This document shows positions 14,570-20,710 of a stretch of DNA of 20,710 bases, piece after piece; the first letter of the stretch is position 1; each line of letters opens with the position of its first letter. Below the pieces are notes generated by a model, which was given only the letters and a program-made list of their open reading frames with translations, was not told the origin of the DNA and made no database searches. This DNA is from JAJTFW01 sp964534995 (GTDB taxonomy: Bacteria; Bacteroidota; Bacteroidia; AKYH767-A; OLB10), in assembly GCA_964534995.1 (NCBI GenBank), contig CAZHSC010000064.1, positions 1 to 20,710 of the forward strand, read 5' to 3'. Position numbers and translations under genes: made by a program.

Positions 14570-15461
14570 TTATTTCAATGTAAAATTAATTGGCATGTTA
14601 AACTGAACGTTAACCGAACGTCCGTTTTGTTTTCCGGGTTTCCATTTAGGCATTGATTTCACTACGCGGATAGCTTCTTCATCACAGCCGGCGCCAATAC
14701 CGCGAAGCACTTTTACATCACGTATTTCTCCATCGGGACCTACAACGAAAGTCATATAAACCCTGCCTGTAATTCCGTTTTCACGGGCGAGTGGCGGGTA
14801 TTTAATATTTTTCTGGAGATACTCGTACATGAGTGCTTCTCCACCCGGGAATGAAGGTTGTTCTTCCACATAGGTGAAAACCTTTCCGGCATCCGGATCA
14901 ACCACGGGTTCTTCTGGCGGAAGTTCGGTAGCGTTTTCATCTCCTTCCTGCGTAACTACACCCACGTTAGTCTCGCTCAGTTCTTCCTGGGGAGGTGGCT
15001 GGTCTTCGTCTTCAATTTCACGGTCAACCACTACAGGAGGTGTAAACTTTACCGTTTCAATAGNNNNNNNNNNGTGGGGGCGGTACTTCTCCTAAATTTA
15101 CCGGCCAAACCCCTCCGGTTGGTTTAACCTTACCGGTTTTTTTTGGGGGGGGGGGGGGGGGGGGGGCGGGGGGCGGTGGTTCGTTTTTATCCAGTGGAGG
15201 GGGTTCTTTCAGTTCCACGGTAACTTCAACCGGCTTGTCCATGGATTCGGTTTCCATACCACTTATCAATTTAACGATTACCGGTAAACTGATAAGAAAG
15301 GAAAACAAGACCAGTGAAATGATGAGTGCACGCGCGGTAACACGGGTATAGCTTTTACGTAATTGATAGGCACCGTACTCTTTGTTACGGTTTTCGAACA
15401 CCAGTTCTGTCCTTTCGGGATTGATGGCGTCGTCCCAGGAGGGTGAGAATATATCTGCCAT
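14570..15461 (-). CDS. tonB: TonB energy-transducing protein, interrupted by an assembly gap
   Basis: TonB couples the ExbB/ExbD proton motor to outer-membrane receptors. The N-terminal part (15461-15140) has the Bacteroidota-type cytosolic start FENRNKEYGAYQLRKSY, a membrane helix (about residues 45-65), and a Lys/Glu/Pro-rich periplasmic linker. The C-terminal part (15063-14570) begins in IETVKFTPPVVVDREIEDED and carries the TonB C-terminal domain: EQPSFPGGEALMYEYL, NIKYPPLARENGITGRVYMTFVVG and MPINFTLK. The two parts are in different frames across a run of ten N and a 22-base G run. I read this as an assembly error, not a mutation, because 15082-15139 looks like a damaged copy of 15001-15058. 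The corrected protein would be about 270 residues, normal for the family. Its start is 1 base after the stop of the upstream exbD, so the genes are one operon. Confidence 0.88.
15064..15073. other. Assembly gap (10 N) inside tonB
   Basis: Ten N characters mark a scaffold join. The round number suggests a placeholder, not a measured distance. The left side reads cleanly as the tonB linker; the right side (15074-15144) is a degraded repeat of that same linker. Confidence 0.98.
15082..15139. repeat. Probable error-filled duplicate of 15001-15058 at a contig end
   Basis: Read on the minus strand, these 58 bases align without gaps to 15001-15058 with 36 identities. Of the 22 mismatches, 19 equal the base just before or after in the clean copy, the pattern expected from loss of phase after a homopolymer. 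A 22-base G run (15145-15166) lies immediately on the read-in side. I therefore regard it as a sequencing artefact, not a biological repeat. Confidence 0.75.
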
Positions 15462-15462
15462 A

Positions 15463-16086
15463 TTATTTTCCCGGATTTAATTTATTAATCATGTCAAACT
15501 CCTGTTGTCCGATATCGACAATGGCATATTTTCCAACCATGGTGATGTTTAATTCATCCAGCACATCTACCACATTTTTATATTTTGCCTTATCGTCCGC
15601 TTTCACAAGAACCATTAGCGCTTTTTTTTCACCTTTCACTTCAACTTCAAGACGTTTTAGTGTAGTGTCAGCCATATTGGTTTTAAGGGCTTGTTCGCGT
15701 AGTTGTTTTATCTTGTCAACCGCGTAACTGTTTTTATCCAAAAACAGTTTCCGGAGACCTTCGGGAGAGTAGTCAGTTGGAGTAAGTTGAGTTTCCGGCT
15801 TTAATTCACCGAAATACCAATACACTTTATTATCACCACTCAGGAGGATGGTAACAGCATTGTTTACCAATTGCTGGTTTTCTTCGTTTTCAGGTTTCAC
15901 CGGCATGTTGATTTCCATAGTCTTTGGCTTACCAAAGGTGGTAGTCAGCATGAAGAAGGTAAGAAGGAGGAAAGCAAGGTCCACCATCGGAGTCATATCG
16001 ATGTGGGTACTTTGCTTTTTAGCCCTGACTTTACTGTGTTTCCCGCCTTTACCGGAATCCTGTTCGTTGCTTTGTACTTCTGCCAT
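15463..16086 (-). CDS. exbD: ExbD biopolymer transport protein, second copy
   Basis: This 207-residue ExbD-family protein has a cytosolic basic N-terminus (about 1-28), then the signature helix HIDMTPMVDLAFLLLTFFMLTT (about 28-49) whose membrane aspartate in MVDLAF is the proton-carrying residue of the family. The periplasmic domain (about 50-207) is longer than in E. coli ExbD (141 residues in total) and carries an insertion (VYWYFGELKPETQLTPTDYS and following) before the usual beta-alpha core, ending with VVDVLDELNITMVGKYAIVDIG. It is 15 bases after the first exbD and 1 base before tonB, so it is co-translated with both. With the other copy it could form a mixed ExbD pair in one motor or serve an alternative motor; the sequence does not decide. 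Confidence 0.94.
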   Translation of the reverse strand: MAEVQSNEQDSGKGGKHSKVRAKKQSTHIDMTPMVDLAFLLLTFFMLTTTFGKPKTMEINMPVKPENEENQQLVNNAVTILLSGDNKVYWYFGELKPETQLTPTDYSPEGLRKLFLDKNSYAVDKIKQLREQALKTNMADTTLKRLEVEVKGEKKALMVLVKADDKAKYKNVVDVLDELNITMVGKYAIVDIGQQEFDMINKLNPGK

Positions 16087-16101
16087 TTTTTTGGATCTCG
16101 A

Positions 16102-16737
16102 TTAAGGGTTAGGATTATCTTCTAGAGAGGTGATAAGATTAAATCTGTTCACTTTCATCTCCTGGAATATTTCGATAACTCGTTTTACGGAAGTGTAATT
16201 GGCTTCTGCATCCCCTTTGATAGCGAAACGCATCTGTTTTTCTTTGTCAATATCCCCGTTGATTTGTGCATCCGCCAGGCGACCAAACCTGATCCAGTCA
16301 CCCAATTGATTATTTAATGAATCATAAGGAATACCCTGACTTTGTTTCATGAACGACTTTCGCTCTTCTTCACCCAAAGGAAGATATTGCTTTAGTTGTT
16401 GTACACTCAATCCAAAGGTCGTCATGACTGAAAATCTCGCCATATCGTTATCGTCGAACTTCACGTCATATTTAGCACCCATTTGCTGCAGCATGCTTTT
16501 TCGGATTTCCTTTCCTTCCAGATTGAAGAAAATACGGTTGCCTTTATCGATGCTGACAATCATTACTTTTTCCGGAAGAATTTTCTCTGAGATAGAAGAA
16601 GGTGAATCAATTATCACAGGTTCATCCGGACGGAACTGGGTGGTGAGCATGAAGAACGTCACCAGGAGGAAGGCCAGGTCCACCATCGGCGTCATGTCGA
16701 GGGAGGGACTCTTTTTTGGCATCTTCACTTTTGGCAT
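16102..16737 (-). CDS. exbD: ExbD biopolymer transport protein, first copy
   Basis: This 211-residue ExbD-family protein has the same signature helix as its neighbour, SLDMTPMVDLAFLLVTFFMLTT (about 12-33), including the membrane aspartate. The periplasmic part (about 34-211) differs strongly from the second copy: it has a long middle insertion (about 85-155, with FGLSVQQLKQYLPLGEEERK) and ends in YTSVKRVIEIFQEMKVNRFNLITSLED, the usual final helix and strand. The two copies therefore look like an old duplication whose membrane helix is conserved and whose periplasmic parts have diverged, which suggests different partners. It lies 37 bases after exbB. Confidence 0.94.
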   Translation of the reverse strand: MPKVKMPKKSPSLDMTPMVDLAFLLVTFFMLTTQFRPDEPVIIDSPSSISEKILPEKVMIVSIDKGNRIFFNLEGKEIRKSMLQQMGAKYDVKFDDNDMARFSVMTTFGLSVQQLKQYLPLGEEERKSFMKQSQGIPYDSLNNQLGDWIRFGRLADAQINGDIDKEKQMRFAIKGDAEANYTSVKRVIEIFQEMKVNRFNLITSLEDNPNP

Positions 16738-16774
16738 ACGCTTCTTTGTTTTTGTTTGTTAAGTATGGAAGAAA

Positions 16775-17578
16775 TCAGTTACGGGCGGTGAAAGTTTGTA
16801 CGATAGAGTAGCCGGCCTCATCAATTCCATAAGTAATGGAATCAATTTTATTGGTGAAATAATTATAGAAAATGATGGCGATGGCGGAGGTGCCAATTCC
16901 CAGACCGGTATTGATGAGTGCTTCTGAGATACCTGTAGCCAGCGCTACCGCATCCGGTGCACCTGCCTGCGCAAGAGCAGCAAAGGCACGAATCATACCA
17001 ATTACAGTACCCAACAGCCCCATCAAAGTAGCAATGGAGGCAATTGTGGATATGATTATCAGATTTTTAGATAACATAGGAAGTTCCAACGTGGTGGCTT
17101 CCTCTATTTCTTTTTGAATGGCGGCAATTTTATGCTCTTTATCCAGCGACTTCTCATTGGCCATCTGCTGGTAAGCGAGCAGACCGGCATTCACAACCGC
17201 GGCGATGGATCCTTTCTGTCTGTCACATTCTTTACGGGCACCATCCAGATCACCGTTGGAAAGTGCATTGCGCATTTTGTGGACAAAATTGTCGATACTT
17301 CCATTGCCCTTTGATTTATTGACAGTAACAAAGCGCTCAATAACGAAGGTAATTACAATGACCAATAAGGCCATCAGGATAGGTACGATAAATCCACCTT
17401 TGTATATGATTCCTAAGTAATTTCCGGGTAGCGGATTCAGTTCAGGATTGTTGTCCTGGAAGTTAGCCGGACTTCCAAGAATGAATTTGTAAATGATAAT
17501 ACATAGGATGAGTGATGCAGGGATAACGATTGCCGCAAGCATACCCTGAAGACCTGATCCGGATTTTTTCTGACTCAT
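16775..17578 (-). CDS. exbB: ExbB/TolQ/MotA-family proton channel subunit
   Basis: This 267-residue inner-membrane protein forms the channel ring around ExbD. Visible features: an N-terminal hydrophobic helix (about 12-34) typical of Bacteroidota forms, a second helix GGFIVPILMALLVIVITFVIERF (about 61-83) ending in the conserved ER pair, a cytosolic helical domain (about 90-165), and the two long helices of the MotA_ExbB domain, with LIIISTIASIATLMGLLGTVIGMIRAF (about 173-199) and the GISEALINTGLGIGTSAIAIIFYNYF segment (about 215-240). The GLLGTVIGM and EALINTGLG motifs are diagnostic. It leads the exbB-exbD-exbD-tonB operon; the 211 bases upstream (17579-17789) hold the yajQ terminator and presumably this operon's promoter. 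Confidence 0.95.
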   Translation of the reverse strand: MSQKKSGSGLQGMLAAIVIPASLILCIIIYKFILGSPANFQDNNPELNPLPGNYLGIIYKGGFIVPILMALLVIVITFVIERFVTVNKSKGNGSIDNFVHKMRNALSNGDLDGARKECDRQKGSIAAVVNAGLLAYQQMANEKSLDKEHKIAAIQKEIEEATTLELPMLSKNLIIISTIASIATLMGLLGTVIGMIRAFAALAQAGAPDAVALATGISEALINTGLGIGTSAIAIIFYNYFTNKIDSITYGIDEAGYSIVQTFTARN

Positions 17579-17741
17579 AATTTCCGTTTTGTTATAGTTA
17601 AGTATTATTTGATTTTAGATTTTCTAAATGGAAGGGCGACAATATTAAATAAATCAGTCGAAACTGAAAACGTAATGAAGTTAATAAATTGTTGTCTAAT
17701 ATATTGAATCTTGCGATATCTTGACATTCATCTTATAAAAT

Positions 17742-17791
17742 AGGAAAGCCGGGCCGTAATAAATTGTCAATGGTGTGGTTCCGGGTTTCCT
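17742..17791 (-). terminator. Candidate terminator after yajQ
   Basis: AGGAAAGCCGG (17742-17752) pairs with CCGGGTTTCCT (17781-17791) with one internal mismatch. On the minus strand it begins at the yajQ stop codon and is followed by ATTTTATAA. The loop is 28 bases, so the structure is plausible rather than strong. It would separate yajQ from the exbB operon. Confidence 0.5.
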
Positions 17792-18281
17792 AATTTCTAA
17801 AATTGGTAAATTGAAGGGGAAGACCAATACCGGCCCCTTTAACAATCGAAATAACAGCCTGAAGATCATCAAGTTTTTTTCCAGTCACCCTTAGCTGATC
17901 GTCCATAATAGCCGCCTGTACCTTTAAAGTGCTGTCTTTGATAATTTTAACAATTTTCTTGGCGGTTTCTTTATCAATACCTTTTTTAACGGTCACCTCT
18001 TTTTTTAGCATATTTCCACTGGCATAATGCTCTTTACCGAAATCCAGTCCGGAAGTATCAATTCCTTGTTTCATCATCCTGGAAATCAATATGTCATGAA
18101 TCGCCTTCACCCGCATGTCATTCTCCGTTAAAATGGAAATTATCAGCGTTTTTTTGTCCAGTTCCACTTCGGTTTTTGACCCATGAAAGTCGTAGCGGGA
18201 CGTAATTTCTTTTTTTGCCACATTTATAGCATTATCAAGCTTTTGAAGATCAATTTCATTAACAATGTCAAAGCTGGGCAT
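17790..18281 (-). CDS. yajQ: YajQ family nucleotide-binding protein
   Basis: This 163-residue cytosolic protein has the normal YajQ length. It opens with MPSFDIVNEIDLQKLDNAINVAKKEITSRYDFHGS, the conserved family start (MPSFDIVSE..., NA.., RYDF.G), and continues through EVELDKKTLIISILTENDMRVKAIHDIL and GIDTSGLDFGKEHYASGNMLKKEVTVKKGID, ending in the LQFTNFR family signature. YajQ proteins form two ferredoxin-like domains; some bind cyclic di-GMP and act as effectors, while others are described as RNA- or nucleotide-binding. Whether this one binds cyclic di-GMP cannot be told from the sequence. It is divergent from the secreted FG-GAP gene and ends in a candidate terminator. Confidence 0.96.
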   Translation of the reverse strand: MPSFDIVNEIDLQKLDNAINVAKKEITSRYDFHGSKTEVELDKKTLIISILTENDMRVKAIHDILISRMMKQGIDTSGLDFGKEHYASGNMLKKEVTVKKGIDKETAKKIVKIIKDSTLKVQAAIMDDQLRVTGKKLDDLQAVISIVKGAGIGLPLQFTNFRN

Positions 18282-18487
18282 GGTGTTATAGGGTGTGATT
18301 TTGAAACGAAAATATGATTAAATCCCGAAAGTGGAACCGGTTTCCATCTCACCTTAACTGGAGACAATAGAGAATACAATTATTCAGGTGCCGGCTTATC
18401 TGATATCTACTTATCTTTTTTAGGATTAATTGTGTTATTCGTGTAAAAATCAGTTCTATTCTATGTCGTTTTCACTATGGTTAGGTT

Positions 18488-18495
18488 TATCTTTG
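18488..18495 (+). promoter_or_regulatory. Candidate -7 promoter element that supports the start at 18517
   Basis: TATCTTTG is an exact TAnnTTTG match 21 bases before the ATG at 18517. Transcription from here would begin downstream of the in-frame ATG at 18463, so it favours 18517, which also begins a clean signal peptide. No clear TTG lies at the -33 spacing. Confidence 0.4.
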
Positions 18496-18516
18496 AGGCA
18501 TATAAATAGCCTGATT

Positions 18517-20710
18517 ATGCGATTGTCACTAGTACTGATGCTCCTGTTTTGCCAGTTTAAAAATATCCATGCGCAATCTTCCCCTTTTCTGTTTCTGGAC
18601 CAACGTCCGAAAGTTGTTGTGAATAACGATACGTTGAAGTTCCCCTGGACCGGAGGTTTTAACAGTGTGATGCCGATAGAAATTGATTTGAACGGAGACA
18701 CTATCATGGATTTGTTTTTCTTTGACCGGGTAGGAAACAGAATTAGTCCTTTCGTTAATAATGGCAGCGGCGGTTCTTTTCCATACTCATACGCGCCTCA
18801 GTTTGTTGAGCAACTCCCTACTTTTCAGGACTGGGTGCGATCGGCAGATTACGACTGTGATGGCGACATGGATTTATTTACATATGGAAATTCCGCGGTT
18901 GCTGTATGGAGAAACGATTACAGCCAGGGAAGCGGATTGCAGTTTACCATGGTAGTGCAACAACTAAATTCCTGGTATGGAACCTTCAATAACCCGATTT
19001 TTGTCAGCCAGGTGAATATGCCTGCCATTGTGGATGTAGACGGAGACAGTGATTATGACATCATCACCTTTGCCAATTCGAGCAATTATCTCGAGTACCA
19101 TAAAAATTATATTATGGATTCACTGGGTACCTGTAATGGATTTATGTTTACACTGGAACCCTATTGCTGGGGCTATTTTAAATTGAGCGGACTTACCAAT
19201 ATTGGACTCTTGAATCAGTCGTGCAGGTCGGGTAATATTACCGGAGATATCTCCGTTACTGAGAGGAGCCGTCATTCAGGTTCCGTGCTTACTCCCCTTG
19301 ATCAGGACTGTGATGGTGATGTGGATCTGCTGAATGGAGATATTTTAGGAGAAAACATGTTGTTTCTGTTGAATGGAGGTACACCCGATTCCGCCTTCAT
19401 CACATCACAGGATTCCGCTTTTCCGGTGTATGATGTGCAGGTAAATATGCAGAATCTGCCAGCAGCCTATTACCTGGACCTTGATAACGACGCAATAAAA
19501 GATATGCTGGTAAGTCCTTTTGCTACGGTAGGCGAGGATTTTAACAACATTCATTTTTACAAAAATACCAGCAACAACTGCAGCAACATTTTTAATTTTG
19601 TTAAGTCGCGCTTGTTTTCAGAAGAAACCATCGATGCGGGCACAGCAGCGAATGTTGCATTTTTTGATGTAGATAAAGACGGGCTCATGGATATGATCAT
19701 TGGCAATGATTTTTATTACAATTCCAATCCTAATCTTGCCTATTCAAAACTATCCTTTTACAGAAATACCGGTACTTCCACGCAGCCTGTATTTAATCTG
19801 ATCAGTGATGACTGGTTGGGTCTTTCCGGTATTACACAATATGGACTTTATCCGGGCTTTGGTGATCTGGACGGAGATAACGATGATGATATGTTACTTG
19901 GCAATGCCGATGGCACTTTGATTTATTACCAGAATACCGCCGGACCCGGCCTTGCGTGCAATTTTGTATTTGCCAACCCACAGTATCAGGGTATAGACAT
20001 CGGTAACAACAGTGTGCCACAGATAATTGATGTTAACCGTGACGGAAAAAACGATATCCTGATAGGGGAGAGGAGCGGGGTCATCAATTATTTTGAAAAT
20101 ACAGGGACTTCAACCGCACCGGTATACACATTGCTGACTTCAAACTTTGGAGGAGTAAACGTTATCCAACCAGGCGCCGTGGCAGGATACAGTGTGCCCT
20201 TATTGTTTGATAATGGAAACGGATATGAATTACTGGTGGGCTCCGATAAAGGCAGCATTTATCATTTTACAAATATCGACGGAAATCTTTCCGGCAATTT
20301 TACATTGGCTGATTCGGTATTTCAGGGAATTCATGAACCCAAAAGAGTAACTCTGAGCAAAGCCGATATTGATGGGGATACCAAATTTGATCTACTGACT
20401 GGCTGTAACGCCGGCGGCATACGCTTGTATTCACAATATACTTCTTCTTCTCTTTTTGCGGTTAATCCGGTAAGGATGTTCAGTCTTTCACCGAATCCAG
20501 CCGGAGATTTTTGCCGTTTAACGCTAAATGAAAGCCAGGTAAACGAAAAAGTGATTGTTAGCGTTAGTGATATAAGTGGCAAACTTGTTTTCCAACAGGA
20601 GATGGATACCCATTCAATGCAACTAAATATAGGTTCGCTTACGTCTGGTTTATACTTGGTACAGGTAAAGGGGAATGGTCCTCAAAACATCAACCATGAG
20701 GATTTAAAAG
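18517..20710 (+). CDS. Secreted FG-GAP/VCBS-type repeat protein with T9SS sorting domain (partial, runs off the right edge)
   Basis: At least 731 residues are visible with no stop before the window ends. The signal peptide is MRLSLVLMLLFCQFKNIHA. Nine Asp-rich loops of the calcium-binding FG-GAP/VCBS type are spaced along the protein, among them D57 LNGDTIMD, 111-119 DYDCDGDMD, 173-181 DVDGDSDYD, 262-270 DQDCDGDVD, 384-392 DVDKDGLMD, 450-458 DLDGDNDDD and 617-625 DIDGDTKFD. Such loops usually build a beta-propeller. From about residue 655 a type A T9SS sorting domain follows (SLSPNPAGDF, VSDISGKLVFQQE, LTSGLYLVQVKGN), so the protein should be exported across the outer membrane by the Por/T9SS system and perhaps anchored at the surface. 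The true end is probably only a few residues beyond the edge. The frame is open to an ATG at 18463; I prefer 18517. Confidence 0.9.
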   Translation, partial: MRLSLVLMLLFCQFKNIHAQSSPFLFLDQRPKVVVNNDTLKFPWTGGFNSVMPIEIDLNGDTIMDLFFFDRVGNRISPFVNNGSGGSFPYSYAPQFVEQLPTFQDWVRSADYDCDGDMDLFTYGNSAVAVWRNDYSQGSGLQFTMVVQQLNSWYGTFNNPIFVSQVNMPAIVDVDGDSDYDIITFANSSNYLEYHKNYIMDSLGTCNGFMFTLEPYCWGYFKLSGLTNIGLLNQSCRSGNITGDISVTERSRHSGSVLTPLDQDCDGDVDLLNGDILGENMLFLLNGGTPDSAFITSQDSAFPVYDVQVNMQNLPAAYYLDLDNDAIKDMLVSPFATVGEDFNNIHFYKNTSNNCSNIFNFVKSRLFSEETIDAGTAANVAFFDVDKDGLMDMIIGNDFYYNSNPNLAYSKLSFYRNTGTSTQPVFNLISDDWLGLSGITQYGLYPGFGDLDGDNDDDMLLGNADGTLIYYQNTAGPGLACNFVFANPQYQGIDIGNNSVPQIIDVNRDGKNDILIGERSGVINYFENTGTSTAPVYTLLTSNFGGVNVIQPGAVAGYSVPLLFDNGNGYELLVGSDKGSIYHFTNIDGNLSGNFTLADSVFQGIHEPKRVTLSKADIDGDTKFDLLTGCNAGGIRLYSQYTSSSLFAVNPVRMFSLSPNPAGDFCRLTLNESQVNEKVIVSVSDISGKLVFQQEMDTHSMQLNIGSLTSGLYLVQVKGNGPQNINHEDLK

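Noticed and set aside
15057..15461. Reading tonB as a frameshifted pseudogene or as two genes
   Set aside because: The break falls exactly at a homopolymer, a degraded duplicate and a run of N; both halves otherwise match a normal TonB.
17654..17667. Small hairpin with a TTCG-type loop (TCAGT/ACTGA) upstream of exbB
   Set aside because: Only a 5-bp stem in AT-rich sequence; it is as likely to be chance as part of the leader.

Overview
The window looks like a chromosomal segment of a Bacteroidota bacterium. The evidence is a partial protein with a type IX secretion (T9SS) C-terminal sorting domain, a short eukaryote/archaeal-like prolyl-tRNA synthetase, a GWxTD protein, an ExbB-ExbD-ExbD-TonB cluster with long Bacteroidota-style ExbD proteins, and several exact matches to the Bacteroidota -7 promoter consensus TAnnTTTG. 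I cannot name a genus. I saw no tRNA, rRNA, CRISPR array, insertion sequence or phage gene; this is mostly housekeeping and envelope gene content.

Layout. (1) 59-5416, plus strand, is a tight four-gene run: rmuC, a GWxTD lipoprotein candidate, rlmB and a multi-pass family-39-type glycosyltransferase with a soluble C-terminal domain. (2) 5474-8924, minus strand, holds an OmpP1/FadL-like outer-membrane barrel preceded by a low-complexity, aromatic- and Asn/Pro/Arg-rich lipoprotein. A long inverted repeat lies between them. (3) 9079-11303, plus strand, holds proS and a conserved-looking protein I cannot assign. (4) 11471-17578, minus strand, is the most coherent unit: exbB, two exbD genes, tonB, a strong terminator, a small membrane protein, a PstS-like lipoprotein and a TPR protein. 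(5) yajQ is on the minus strand at 17790-18281. (6) From 18517 a secreted FG-GAP/VCBS-type T9SS substrate runs off the right edge.

How they work together. ExbB, ExbD and TonB would form a proton-driven inner-membrane motor that energises outer-membrane receptors. The PstS-like and TPR proteins downstream have no ABC permease or ATPase gene nearby, so they may be envelope accessories of that motor rather than a phosphate importer; this is inference. The other genes look functionally independent.

The main caveat is in tonB. It contains a 10-base run of N beside a 22-base G run. The 58 bases next to the gap (15082-15139) align without gaps to 15001-15058, and most mismatches equal a neighbouring base. 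This looks like a dephased read end duplicating sequence already present across the gap. The gene is therefore probably intact, about 270 codons, and the apparent frameshift is probably an assembly artefact.
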